Positions 46,313 through 60,900 of a stretch of 64,000 nt of DNA are shown in pieces. A program made the translations under genes and the position numbers. Each line of letters opens with the position of its first letter. Position 1 is the first letter of the stretch. Where the stretch lies: contig OX422207.1 of assembly GCA_949130495.1 (NCBI GenBank), positions 713,344,456 through 713,408,455 of the forward strand, read 5' to 3'. Under the pieces are notes generated by a model. The model was given only the letters and a program-made list of their open reading frames with translations, had not been told where the DNA came from and did not search any database. This stretch comes from Sambucus nigra. Taxonomy: Eukaryota; Streptophyta; Magnoliopsida; Dipsacales; Adoxaceae.

Positions 46313-46640
46313 CTACAAGAGTTTGCACCATTAGCAACAATATTTAGCAACAAAAGCTATTTGTGTTGCCAAAAATACCCTTTTGGCAACAAAATTTTAT
46401 TTATGTTTCCAAAAGACTATTTTACATTGTACTTTTGGTAACATAAAATAAAACTTATTGCCGAAAGCTAAAATTTTAAGCGGGATACTATTAAAAGGAG
46501 GGAGAGAAATTATTTGAACCTTTAGCAACATTGTGTGATGCTACCAAAAGTCAGATGACTTTCTGCAAAAAAAAAAACATGTTGCGAAAAGAGGGTCGCT
46601 TTGGCAACACGAATTCTGTGATGCCAAAAGTATTTTTTTT
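46313..46640 (+). mobile_element. CACTA-like terminus with TTGGCAACA subterminal repeats
   Basis: The sequence (T)ACTACAAGAGTTTGC resembles a CACTACAAGA end. It is followed by at least eight copies of TTTGGCAAC(A)/GTTGCCAAAA in both orientations up to about 46635. The first base is T rather than C and no matching right end is found in the window, so this may be an old or very long element. Confidence 0.5.
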
Positions 46641-48580
46641 ATAGAATTTATATATTTAAAATATATTTAAATATTAATAAACAAAAACCTAAAATAAGAA
46701 AATCCCCATTTTCCCTTTTTCTTTGCCTTCCAAAACCCTCGTTTTCCCTTTCTCAATCTCTCAATGAATCTCTCCACCGCCAGATGAATCTCTATGCCAC
46801 CGCTGGATGAATCTCTGCTCCACCAACCACCATAGAAGTTTCCTCTATCTACATATCTCAGACGCACACATGTACAACAGCACACACGCACACACGCATT
46901 ACAAAACTCCATAGCACAACAGCACAAACGCACCATGGCACACCAGCACACACGCACCCACACCAGCACACCATAGCACACAAGTACACACGATGAATCT
47001 TTGTTTGTTTTGTATTTTTATTTTTCATATTTTATTGTTTGTATAGATTACTGATTTTGGTGTTTATTCCTCTCTGGATGAGCTTCAACGATGTCATACT
47101 CTCAATTCACACTCACTTATTATACCTTTAAAAGAACCCACAATATTTTTTCATATAAAATCCAGGTGTTCTTCAAGATGTAGGGGTTGTACTCACGTGT
47201 TCTTCAATTTCAGATGCAAATGCCTAGATGTTATTTTGGTTTGTTCAGATCTAATTATTCACTTATGTTTTTGTTCCAGTTATTCATCAAATTTTCTATT
47301 GGATATGTTTCAGTTTCAACATTGCACGAAAGGTATTTGGCAAAATGCTCAGCTTAATGCATTAATTTTTTATTTGATTTATAATGTCTCCCTATGGAAT
47401 AATAAAATATTACAGGTGCTTGGCTAACAAATCAACACATTTTTTTATTCAGGTATGACAATAAATTCAATACCTCCAGAGTTAAGATTAAGATGAATTG
47501 TTTATTTGAACAAGTCTACCCATAAATGCAATACTATCTATAAGCAATTATGCACAATACAGAGACTAAGAAATATGAGGAATAAGTACCATGGATGTAT
47601 CAGTAACTTCCACCTGTTATGATTTATGATTTAATTTTCAATTTGAGTTTGTTATTTTCAATGCATGCCTGTAGTTTTGGGGATTTCAAAATATTGGTTT
47701 GTTATTTTCAACGTACGCCTATAGTTATTTTCAACGTATGCCTATAGTTTTTGGAGACCGACTGATAAAGAGAATAAACGATTAAAGCAATAAACTGAAT
47801 TAGGCACAATCTGGCTAGGCCTAATAATTACAGTAGCATGGATGATGTGTGAACTTTGTATTAGTTGGATGGTATTATGTATTGGATAATTTAAAGGACA
47901 ATAATGCATCTAATAAAATTATCGGATTAGGACTGTTATATGTGCTTAATATTCTTTAAATAGATACAATTATGAAGCTTGCAATGTGAAATTTGGGTCT
48001 AATGTTCATCTTCATCTGTATATTTATGGGATAATGGAAAGATTACAGTGTCGTTTTTACATTGTAGGCCTCTCTACCTTTTTTCTATTCCTATATTGTC
48101 GTTTCGATTTAATATTTCAATTTCAATTTTATTTTACTAAAATATTTTGTTTCAGTTTATAAGGAACGATGTTAGAGGCAGATGAGACATTGAGAGTAGA
48201 GAGAACGGGAAGAGTGGGAGAGAGGAGAATCAGAAAACTAATAAATTGGTTGCCTAATTTTCCTTTTGCAGAAATATCAACACAATCTCCAATTGTTGTT
48301 CTCTATAGATCCCCCCCCCCCTTCAAAATACTCTATTTTTCCAAAACTAAACAAAGACGGCACATATTTGTCGAAGGATTAATTAATTTTTCTTTTTCTC
48401 ATTTGTCTTCCATCACATGTATGCATTTGGCAGAAAATATGAAGGCCAACGTGAGATGCCAGATTCATCTGGTTGGAATGCTAGAAGCTGAACGGGCGCA
48501 AAAGTGTCCAGGTTTCAGAAGATAATCCCATTAGACTATAATGTAAGTTCATCTCAACACTTCAATATTATTATTTAATA
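46641..48580. other. Unassigned region
   Basis: CA- and C-rich words at 46860-46990 and AT-rich sequence elsewhere. A 118-codon + strand ORF (48169-48525) matches no family I know. Splice-like tracts (tttgcag near 48270) are too weak to call a gene. The region lies between the CACTA-like end and the satellite array and could be interior of that element. Confidence 0.35.
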
Positions 48581-48610
48581 CTCCCTCACTCCCAAATAAA
48601 GAAAATTGGT
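48581..48610. repeat. Stowaway-like MITE end
   Basis: CTCCCTCACTCCCAAATAAA preceded by TA resembles the Stowaway terminus. No facing terminus was found before 48960. Confidence 0.35.
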
Positions 48611-48960
48611 ATTTCTTTTTGGGTTGTTTCACATTAAGAGTACTGTTTCTAAAAATAGTATATAAAATTGAATATATCTCAACTTTGTGTACCATTAAGC
48701 ATCAACCATTCGTCAACTTCAAGGCTGCTATATTCACCATCTATTTCATCTCAACTAATATAGTAGTAACCTCTTAATTAAGGCTGCGAAATATTTTTAT
48801 AAGTAACTAGGGTGCTCGGATTATACATGTTAGCGAGTCATGTATGTAATTTCCCTTTTTTACTTGTATTTCAGCCCTCACTTTTCTTCTAGTTATCTTA
48901 GCCTGTTCAAATTTATAGAAGTGTTCTTAATGTGCATTTGATTGTGTATTGATTATTATG

Positions 48961-51900
48961 GCCACAAAAACCTCGCATGGGACCAATGTAACTCGTAGGT
49001 ACCGATCACGTAGTCACGTGACTCCTGGTTTGAGTGTACGACCTAAATTTGCAAAAAGTTAGACTTAAGCATAAAAACATGCCATCAAAGGGTGAAACCG
49101 TTAAACAACCACAAAACGGTCACGTAAGAGGCACGAACACCTCACATGGGACCAATATAACTCGTAGGAACCAACCGCATAGTCACGTGACTCCCGGTTT
49201 GAGTGTACGACTAAAATTTACAAAAAGTTGGACTTCAGCATAAAAACATGCCATCAAAGGGTGAAAATATAAAACAACCACAAAACGGTCCCGTAAGAGG
49301 CACGAACACCTAAACGGGACCAATATAACTCATAGGAATTGACCGTGTAGTCACGGGATTTCTGATTTGAGCGTACGATGAAAATTTGCATAAACATAGA
49401 CTTAGGCATAAAAACATGTCATCAAAAGGTGAAAACGCAAAACAACCACCATGTGGTCCCGTAAGAGGCACAAGCACCTCACACGAGACCAATATAACTT
49501 GTAGGAACCGACCGCGTAGTCATGTGACTCCAGGTTTGAATGTACGACCTAAATTTGCAAAGAGTTACACTTAAGCATAAAAACATGCCTTCAAAGAGTG
49601 AAAATGTAAAACAGTTGCAAAATCGTCTCGTAAGAGTCACGAACACCTCAGACGGGACAAGTGTAACCTGTAGGAATCGATCGCGTAGTCACAACACTCC
49701 CGATTTGAGTGTACGGCATAAATTTGTAAAAAATTAGACTTAAGCATAAAAATATGCCATCAAATAGTGAAAACATAAAATAGCCACAAAACGGTCCCGT
49801 CAGAGATACGAACACCTCGCACGGGACCAATGTAACTTATAGGAACAGACCGCGTAGTCATGTGACTCCCGGTTTGAGTGTACGACCTAAATTTGCAAGA
49901 AGGTACACTTAAGCATAGAAACATGCCTTCAAAGGGTGAAAACGTAAAACAACCATAAAACGATCCCGTAAGAGTCACAAACACCTCGCACGGGACCAAT
50001 GTAACTCGTTAGAATTGATTGCGTAGTCACGGGGCTCCCAGTTTGAGTGTACGACGTAAATTTGTAAAAAGTTAGACTTAAGCATAAAAACATGCCATCA
50101 AAGGGTTAAAATGTAAAACAATCACAAAACGGTCCCGAAAGAGTCACGAATACCTCACACGGGACCAATGTAACCTGTAGCAAACGATCGCGTAGTCATG
50201 TGACTTTCGATTTGAGTGTACGACCTAAATTTGCAAAAAGTTACACTTAAGCATAAAAACATGCCATTAAAGGGTCAAAATAGAAAACAACCACAAAACG
50301 ATCGAGAAAGAGTCCTGAACACCTCGCATGGGACCAATGTAACTTGTAGGAACTGACCGCGTAGTCACGTGACTCCCGGTTTGAGTGTACGACCTAAATT
50401 TGCAAAAAATTGGACTTAAGCATAATAACATACCTTCAAAGGGTGAAAACATAAAACAACCACAAAACTTCCCCATAAGAGTTAGGAACACCTCCCACGA
50501 GACCAATGTAACTAGTAGGAACTGATCGCCTAGTCACGGAGCTCTCGGTTTGAGTGTACGACATAAATTTGTAAATAGTTAGACTTAAGCGTAAAAACAT
50601 GCCATCAAAGGGTGAAAACGTAAAATAACCAAAAAATGGTCCCGTAAGAGGCACGGACACCTCGCACGGGACCAATGTAACTTGCAAGAACCGACCGCAT
50701 AGTCATGTGACTCCTGATTTGAGTGAACGGACTAAATTTGCAAGAAGTTACACTTAAGCATAAAAACATGCCTTCAAAGGGTGAAATATAAAAACAGCCA
50801 CGAAACGGTCCCGTAAGAGTCACAAACACCTCGCACGGGACCAATGTAACTCGTTGGAATTGACTGCATAGTCACATGGCTCCCAGTTTGAATGTACGAT
50901 GTAAATTTGTAAAAAGTTAGACGTAAGCATAAAAACATGCCATCAAAGGGTAAAAACATAAAACAACCACAAAACAGTCCGAATAAGAGTCACGAACACC
51001 TCACACGGGACCAATGTAACTTGTAGGAAACGATCGCATAGTCATGTGACTCCCAGTTTGAGTGTACGACCAAAATTTGCAAAAAGTTACACTTAAGCAT
51101 AAAAACATGCCATTAAAGGGTCAAAATAGAAAATAGCCACAAAACGGTCCCGAAAGAGTCACGAACACCTCGCATGGAACCAATGTAACTTGGAGGAACT
51201 GACCGCATAGTCACGTGACTCCCGGTTTGAGTGTACGACCTAAATTTGCAAAAAGTTGGATTTAAGCATAAAAACATGCCATCAAGGGGTGATAACGTAA
51301 AAAAATCACAAAACGGTCCCGTAAGAGGCACGAACACCTCGCACGGGACCATTATAACTCGTAGAAATTGACTGCATAGTCATGTGGCTCCCCGTTTAAG
51401 TGTGCAACCTGAATTTGAAAAAAGATAGACTAAACATAAAAACATGCCCTCAAAGGGTGAAAATGTAAAATAGCCACAAAAAGATCCCGAAACAGTCACG
51501 AACACCTCATACGGGATCAGTGTAACTTGTAGGAACCGATCGCGTAGTTATGTGACTCTCGGTTTGAGTGTACGACCTAAATTTGCAAAACGTTACACTT
51601 AAGCATAAATACATGCCTTCAAAGGATGAAAATGTAATACAGTTGCAAAATGGTCCCGTAAGAGTCACGAACACCTCACACGGGACGAATGACACCTGTA
51701 GAAATTGATCACGTAGCCACAACACTCCCGATTTGAGTGTACGACATAAATTTGCAAAAAATCAGACTTAAGCATAAAAACATGCCATCAAAGGATGAAA
51801 ATGTAAAACAATCACAAAACGGTCCCGTAAAAGTTACAAACACCTCGCCCGAAACCAATGTAACTTGTAGGAACCGACCGCGTAGTCATGTGACTCCCGA

Positions 51901-54900
51901 TTTGAGTGTACGACCTAAATTTGTCAAAAGTTACAATTAAGCGTAAAAACATGCCTTAAAAGGGTGAAAACTTAAAATAGCCACAAAACGGTCCCGTAAA
52001 AGTCACGAGCACCTCGCACGAGACCAATATAACTCGTTAGAATTGACTGCGTAGTCACAGGGCTCCCGATTTGAGTCTACGACCTAAATTTGCAAAAAGT
52101 TACACTTAAGCATAAAAATAGGCCATTAAAGGGTCAAAACCGAAAAAAAACAACAAAACGGTCCCAAAAGAGCCATGAACACCTCGCATGGAACCAATGT
52201 AACTATTAGGAACCAACCGCGTAGTCACGTGACTCCCGATTTAAGTGTACGACCTAAATTTGCAAAAAGTTGGACTCAAGCATAAAAACATGTCATGAAA
52301 GGGTGATAACGTAACACAGCTACAAAACATTCCCGTAAGAGTCACAAACATCTCGTACGTGACCAATGTAACTCGTTGGAATTGACTATGTAGTCACAGG
52401 GCTCCCAGTTTGAGTGTACGACGTAAATTTGTAAAAAGTTAGACTTAAGCATAAAAACATGACATCAAAGGGTGAAAACATAAAATAACCAGAGAACGGT
52501 CCCGTAATTGTCACGAACACCTCACACGGGACCAATGTAACTCGTAGGAACCGACTGCGTAGTCACGGGGCTTTCGATTTGAGTGTACGACGTAAGTTTG
52601 TAAAAAGTTAGACTAAAGAATAAAAACATGTCATTAAAGGGTGAAAACAAAAAACAGCCACACAATGGTCCCGTAAGAGCCACAAACACCTCGCACGGGA
52701 TCCATCTAACTCGTAGTAATCGTTCGCGTTGTGACGTGGCTCCTGATTTGAGTGTACGACCTAAATTTATAAAAAGTTAGACTTAAGCATAAAAACATAT
52801 CATCAAAGGGTGAAAACGTAAAACAACCACAAAATAGTATCGTAAAAGTAACAAACACCTCGCATGGGACCAATGTAACTCGTAGGAACCGACCGCGTAG
52901 TCACGTGACTCCCGGTTTGAGTGTACGAGCTAAATTTACAAAAATTTGGACTTAAGAATAATAACATACCTTCAAAGGGTGAAAACGTAAAACAACCACA
53001 AAACTTTCTCGTAAGAGTCATGAACACCTCACATGGGACCAATTTAACTGGTAGGAATTGACCGCATAGTCACGGAGCTCCCGGTTTGAGTGTACGACAT
53101 AAATTTGTAAATAGTTACACTTAAGCATAAAAATATGCCATCAAAGGGTGAAAACGTAAAACAACTACAAAATAGTCTCGTAAGAGGCACGAACACCTCG
53201 CACGGGACCAATGTAACTTGTAGGAACCGATCGCGTTGTCATGTGACTCCCGATTTGAGTGTACGACCTAAATTTCCAAGAAGTTACACTTAAACATAAA
53301 AACATGCCTTCAAAGGGTGAAAACATAAAACAGTCGCAAACGGTCCCATAAGAGTCATGAACACCTCGCACAGGACCAATGTAACTAGTTGGAATTGACT
53401 GCGTAGTCATAGGGCTCCCAGTTTGAGTGTACGATGTAAATTTTTAAAAAGTTAGAATTAAGCATCAAAACATGCCATCAAAGGGTGAAAACGTAAAATA
53501 ACCACAAAACGGCCCCAAAAAGAGTCACGAACTCCTCACACGGGACCAATGTAACTTATAGGAAATGACCGCGTAGTCGTGTGATTCTCGATTTGAGTGT
53601 ACGACCTAAATTTGCAAAAAGTTACACTTAAGCATAAAAACATGCCATTAAAGGGTCAAAATAGAAAATAGCCACACAACGGTCCCGAAAGAGTCGCGAA
53701 CACCTCGCATGGGACCAATGTAACTCATAGGAACCGACCGCATAGTCACGTGACTCTCGATTTGAGTGTACGACCTAAATTTGTAAAAAGTTGGACTTAA
53801 GCATAAAAATAAGCCATCAAAGGGTGATAATGTAAAACAGCCATAAAAAGGGTCCCGTAAGAGTCACGAACACCTCGCACGGGACCAATGTAACTCGTTG
53901 TAATTGACTACGTAGTCACAGGGCTCCTTATTTGAGTGTACGACGTAAATTTGAAAAAAGTTAGACTTAAGCATAAAAATATGACATCAAAGGGTGAAAA
54001 CATAAAGAAACCCGAGAACGGTCCTGTAAGAGTCACGAACACCTCACACGAGACCAATGTAACTCGTAGGAACCGATGGCGTAGCCACGGGGCTTCCGAT
54101 TTGAGTGTATGACGTAAGTTTGCAAAAAGTTCGACTTAAGAATAAAAACATGCCATTAAAGGGTGAAAACGGAAAACAACCACACAACGGTCCCGTAAGA
54201 GCCACAAACACCTCGCACGGGACCAATCTAACTCGTAGTCACGTGGCTCTCGATTTGAGTGTACGGCCATAATTTGCAAAAAGTTAGACTTAAACATAAA
54301 AACATGCCATCAAAGGGTGAAAACATAAAACAACAACAAAACGGTACCGTAAAAGTCACAAACACCTCGCATGGGACTAATGTAACTTGTAGGAACCGAC
54401 CGCATAGTCACGTGACCCCCAGTTTGAGTGTTCGACCTAAATTTGTAAAAAGTTGGACTTAAGCATAAAAACAAGCCTTCAAAGGGTGAAAACGTAAAAA
54501 AACTACAAAACTTTTCCGTAAGAGTCACGAACACCTCACACAGGACCAATGTAACTGGTAGGAATTGACCGTGTAGTCACAGAGCTTCCCGGTTTGAGTG
54601 TACGACATAAATTTGTAAATAGTTAGACTTAAGCGTAAAAACATGTCATAAAAGGGTGAAATCGTAAAACAACCACAAAATGGTCCCGTAAGAGGCACGA
54701 ACACCTTGCATGGGACCATTATAACTCGTAGGAATTGATCGCGTAGTCACGTGCCTCCCCGTTTGAGTGTGCGGTCTGAATTTGCAAAAAGATAGACTAA
54801 ACATAAAAACATGCCCTCAAAGGGTGAAAACGTAAAATAGCCACAAAAAGATCCCAAAAGAGTTACCAACACCTCACATGGGACCAATGTAACTTGTAGG

Positions 54901-57900
54901 AACCGACCGCGTAGTCATGTGACTCTCGGTTTGAGTGTACGACCTAAATTTGCAAAAAGTTATGCTTGTGCATAAAGACATGCCTTCAAAGGGTGAAAAC
55001 ATAATACAGTTGCAAAATAGTCCCGTAAGAGTCACGAACACCTCACCTGGGACGAATGTCACCTGTAGAAATTGATCGCGTAGCCACAACACTCCCGATT
55101 TGAGTGTACGATATAAATTTACAAAAAGTCATACTTAAGCATAAAAACATGCCATCAAAGGGTTAAAACATAAAATAACCACAAAACGATCCCGTAAAAG
55201 TTACAAGCACCTCGCACGGGACCAATTTAACTTGTAGGAATCGACCGCATAGTCATGTTACTCTCGGATTGAGTGTATGACCTAAATTTGTAAAAAGTTA
55301 CACTTAAGCATAAAAACATGCCTTCAAAGGGTGAAAACATAAAACAGCCACAAATCGGTCCCGTAAAAGTCACAAACACCTCGTACGGGACCAATGTAAG
55401 TCGTAGGAACTAACCGCGTAGTCACGTGACTCCCAGTTTGAGTGTACAACCTAAATTTGCAAAAATTTATACTTAAGCATAAAATCATGCCTTCAAAGGG
55501 TGAAAATGAAAAACAACCACAAAACTTTCCCGTAAGAGTCACGAACACCTCACACTGGATCAATATAACTGGTAGGAACTGACCGCGTAGTCACGGAGCT
55601 CCCGGTTTGAGTGCACGACATAAATTTGCAAATAGTTAGACTTAAGTGTAAAAACTTGCCATCAATGGGTGAAAACGTAAAACAATCCCAAATGGTCCCG
55701 TAAGAGGCACGAACATCTCGCACGGGACCAATGTAACTCGTAGGAATTGACCGTGTAGCTAGGTCGCTCCCGATTTGAGTGTTCGACCTAAATTTGCAAA
55801 AAGAGAGACTTAAGAGTAAAAACATGCCCTCAAAGGGTGAAAATGTAAAGCAACCACAAAACTGTCCCATGAAAGTTACAAACACCTCGTATGGGACCAA
55901 TGTAACTTATAGGAACCGACCGCGTAGTCACGTGACTCTCGATTTGAGTGTACGACATAAATTTATCAAAAAATAGGACTTAAGCATAAAAATAAGCAAT
56001 TAAAGGGTGAAAACGTAAAATAACCACAAAACGGCCCCGTAAGAGGCACAAACATCGCACAGGAATAATTTAAGTTATAGGAACCGACCGCGTAGTCATG
56101 TGACTCCCGGTTTGAGTGTACGATATAAATTTGTAAAAAGTTAGACTTAGGCATAAAAACACGCCGTCAAAGGGTAAAAATTCAAAACAACCACAATACG
56201 GTCCTGTATGAGGTACGAACACCTTGAACGGGACCAATGTAACTCGTTGGAATTGACTCCGTAGTCACAGGCCCAGTTTGAGTGTACGATGTAAATTTGT
56301 AAAAAGTTAGACTTAAGCATGAAAATTTGCCATTAAAGGGTGAAAACGTAAAACAACCACAAAACGGTATCGTAAAAGTCACAAACACCTCGCATGGGAC
56401 CAATGTAACTCGTAGGAACTGACCGCGTAGTCATGTGACTCCCGGTTTGAGTGTACAACCTAAATTTGCAAAAACTTGTACTTAAGCATAAAATCATGCC
56501 TTCAAAGGGTGAAAACGAAAAACTACCACAAAACTTTCCCGTAAGAGTCACGAACACCTCACACGGGACCAATATAACTGGTAGGAACTGACCCCGTAGT
56601 CACGGAGCTCCCGGTTTGAGTGCACGACATAAATTTACAAATAGTTAGACTTAAGCGTAAAAACATACCATCAAAGGGTGAAAATGTAAAACAACCCCAA
56701 AACGGTCCTGTAAGAGGCACGAACACCTCGCACGGGACTAATATAACTCGTAGGAATTGACCGCGTAGCCACGTGGCTCCCGATTTGAGTGTGCGACCTA
56801 AATTTGCAAAAAGATAGACTTAAGCATAAAAACATTCCCTCAAAGGTAGAAAATATAAAATAGTCACAAAACGGTCACGAACACCTCACACGGGACTAAT
56901 GTAACTTGTTGGAACGAACCGCGTAGTCATGTGACTCCCGATTTGAGTATACGAACTAAATTTGCAAAAAGTTACACTTAAGCATAAAAACAGGCCTTAA
57001 AAGGTTGAAAATGTAAAATAGTTGAAAAATGGACCCGTAAGAGTCACGGACACCTCACACGGGACAAATGTAACTTGCAGGAATTGACCGCGTAGTCACA
57101 ACACTCCCGATTTGAGTGTATGACATAAATTTGTAAAAAGTTAGACTGAAGCATAAAAACATGCCATCAAAGGGTGAAAATGTAAAACAGCCACAAAACG
57201 GTCCCGTAAGAGGCACGAACACCTCGCACGAGACCAATATAACTCGTAGGAACCGACCGCGTAGTAATTGGACTTTCGGTTTAAGTGTATGACGTAACTT
57301 TGTAAAGAGTTAGACATAAGAAAAAATACACACCATTAAAGGGTGAAAACGGAAAACACCCACAAAACGGTCCCTTAAGAACTACAAACACCTCGCACGG
57401 GACCAATCTAACTCGTTGAAATCGACCGCGTAGTCACGTGGCTCTCGATTTGAGTGTACGACCTAAATTTGCAAAAAGTTAGATTTAAGCATAAAAACAT
57501 GCCACCAAAGGGTGAAAACGTAAAACGACCACAAAACGGTACCGTAAAACTCACAAACACCTCTTATGGAACCAATGTAACTCGTAGGAACTGACCGCGT
57601 AGTCACGTGACTCCCGATTTGAGTGTCAGACCTAAATTTGTAAAAAGTTGGACTTAAGAAAAACATGCCTTCTAAGGGTGATAACGTAAAACAACCACAA
57701 ATCTTTCCCTTGAGAGTCACGAACACCTCACACGGGACCAATGTAATTGGTAGGAACTGATCGTGTAGTCAGGAGCTCCCGATTTGAGTGTACGACATAA
57801 ATTTGTAAATAGTTAGACTTAGGCGTAAAAACAGCCATCAAATGGTGAAAACGTAAAACAACCACAAAACGATCCCGTAAGAGGCACAAACACCTCGCAC

Positions 57901-60900
57901 GGGACCATTATAACTAGTAGGCATTCATCGCGTAGTCACGTGGCTCCCCATTTGAGTGTGCGACCTGGATTTGCAAAAAGATAGACTAAACCTAAAACCA
58001 TGCCCTCAAAGGGTGAAAACATAAAATAGCGACAAAACGATCCTGAAAGAGTCACGAACACCTCACATGGGACCAATGTAACTTGTAGGAATCGATCGCG
58101 TAGTCATGTGACTCTCAGTTTGAGTGTACGAACTAATTTTGCAAAAAGTTACACTTAAGGATAAAGACATGCCTTCAAAGGGTGAAAACATAATACAGTT
58201 GCAAAATGGTCATGTAAGAGTCATGAACACCTCACACAGGACGAATATCACCTGTAGAAATCGACCGCGTAGCCACAACACTCTCGATTTGAGTGTATGA
58301 TATAAATTTCTAAAAAGTGAGACTTAAGCATAAAAGGGTGCCATCAAAGGGTGAAAACGTAAAACAACCACAAAATGGTTCATTAAAAGTTACAAACACC
58401 TCGCACGGGACCAATGTAACTTTTAGGAACCGACCGCGTAGTCATACGACTCCCGATTTGAGTGTACGACCTAAGTTTGTAAAAAGTTACACTTAAGCAT
58501 AAAACCATGCCTTCAAAGAGTGAAAACATAAAATAGCTAAAAAACGGTCCCGTAAAAGTCACAAACACCTCGCATGGAACCAATGTAACTCATAGGAACC
58601 GATCGTGTAGTCACGTGACTCTCGGTTTGAGTGTACGACATAAGTTTACAAAAAATGGAACTTAAGCACAAAAACATGCAATCAAACAGTGAAAACATAA
58701 ATTAACCACAAAACGGTCCTAGAGAGGCACAAATACCTCACACGGGATGAATTTAACTTATAGGAAACGATCGCATAGTCATGTGACTCCCGGTTTCAGT
58801 GTACGACGTAAATTTGTAAAAAGTTAGACTTACGCATAAAAATATGCCGTCAAATGGTAAAAATGCAAAACAACCACAATAAGGTCCCGTAAGAGGTACG
58901 AACACCTCGCACGGGACTAATATAACTCGTTAGAATTGACTGCGTAGTCACTGGGATCCCAGTTTGAGTGTACGGTGTAAATTTGTAAAAAGTTAGACTT
59001 GTGCATAAAAACATGCCATTAAAGGATGAAAATGTAAAAAAAAACCACAAAATGGTACCGTAAAAGTCACAAGCACCTCGCATGGGACCAATGTAACTCG
59101 TAGGAACTGACCGCGTAGTCACGTGACTCCCGATTTGAGTATACAACCTAAATTTGAAAAAAGTGTTACTTAAGCATAAAATCATGCCTTCAAAGGGTGA
59201 AAACGAAAAATAACCACAAAACTTTCCCGTAAGAGTCACGAACACCTCACACGGGATCAATATAACTGGTAAGAACTGACCGCATAGTCACGAAGCTCCT
59301 GGTTAGAGTGTACGACATAAATTTGCAAATAGTTATACTTAAGCGTAAAAACATGCCATCAAAGGGTGAAAATGTGAAACAACCTCAAAACGTCCCGTAA
59401 GAGGCACGAATACCTCACACGAGACCAATGTAACTCGTAGGAATTGACCGCGTAGCCATGTGGCTCCCAATTTGAGTGTGCGACCTAAATTTCTAAAAAG
59501 ATAGACTTAAGCAGAAAAACATGGCCTCAAAGGGTGAAAGCATAAAACAGCTACAAAACATTCACGGACACCTCACAAGGGACCAATGTAACCTGTAGGA
59601 ACCGACCGTGAAGTCATGTGACTCCCAATTTGACTATACAAACTAAATTTGAAAAATGTTACTCTTAAGGATAAAAACATGCCTTAAAGGGTTGAAAAGG
59701 TAAAATAGTTGCAAAATGGTCCCGTAAGAGTCACGAACACCTCACACAGGTCGAATGTAACCTGTAGGAATCGACCGCGATCACAACACTCCCGATTTGA
59801 GTATACGACATAAATTTGTAAAAAGTTAGACTTAAGAATAAAAACATGCCAATAAAGGATGAAAATGTAAAACAGCTATAAAATGGCCCGTAAGAGGCAT
59901 GAACACTCGCACGAGACCAATGTAAATCGTAGGAACCGACCGCGTAGTCATGTGACTCCCAGCTTGATTGTACGACCTAAATTTGCAAGAAATTACACAT
60001 AAGCATAAAAACATGCCTTCAAAGGGTGAAAACGGAAAACAACCAAAAACGGTCCCGTAAGAGTCACGAACACCTCGCATGGGACCAATCTAACTTGTTG
60101 GAATTGACTGCGTAAGCACAGGGCTCCCAGTTTTAGTGTACGACGTAAATTTGTAAAAAGTTAGACTTAAACATAAAAACATGCTATCAAAGGGTGAAAA
60201 CGTATAACAACCACAAAACGGTCCCATAAAAATCTCAAACACCTCGCATGGGACCAATGTAACTAGTAGGAACCGACCGCATTGTCACGTGACTCCCGGT
60301 TTGAGTGTACGACCTAAATTTGCAAAAAGTTAGACTTAAGCATAAAAACATGCCTTCAAAGGGTGAAAATATAAAACAACAACAACACTTTCCCATAAGA
60401 GTCACGAACACCTAAGACGGGACCAATGTAACTGGTAGGAACTCATCGCGTAGTCACGGAGCTCCCGGTTTGAGTGTATGATGTAAATTTGCAAATAGTT
60501 AGATATAAGCATAAAAACATGCCATCAAAGGGTGAAAATGTAAAACAACCACAAATCAGTCCCGTAAGAAGCACGAACACCACTCACGGGACCAATGTAA
60601 CTCATTCGAATTGACTGCGTAGTCACAAGGCTCCCATTTTTAATGTATGACGTAAATTTGTAAAAAGTTATACTTAAGGGTAAAAACATGCCATCAAAGG
60701 GTGAAAACGTTAAACAACCACAGAACGGTCCCGTAAGAGTCACGAACTCCTCACACGGGACCAATGTAACTCGTAAGAACCGATTACGTGGTCACGGGGC
60801 TTTCGATTTGAGTGTGCGACGTAGGTTTGCAAAAAGTTAGACTTAAGAATACAAACATGCCATTAAAGGGTGAAAACAGAAAACAACGGCAAAACGGTTC

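Noticed and set aside
48169..48525. 118-codon ORF as a host gene
   Set aside because: No recognisable domain, low-complexity tracts, and a repeat-dense context. Not supportable without transcripts.
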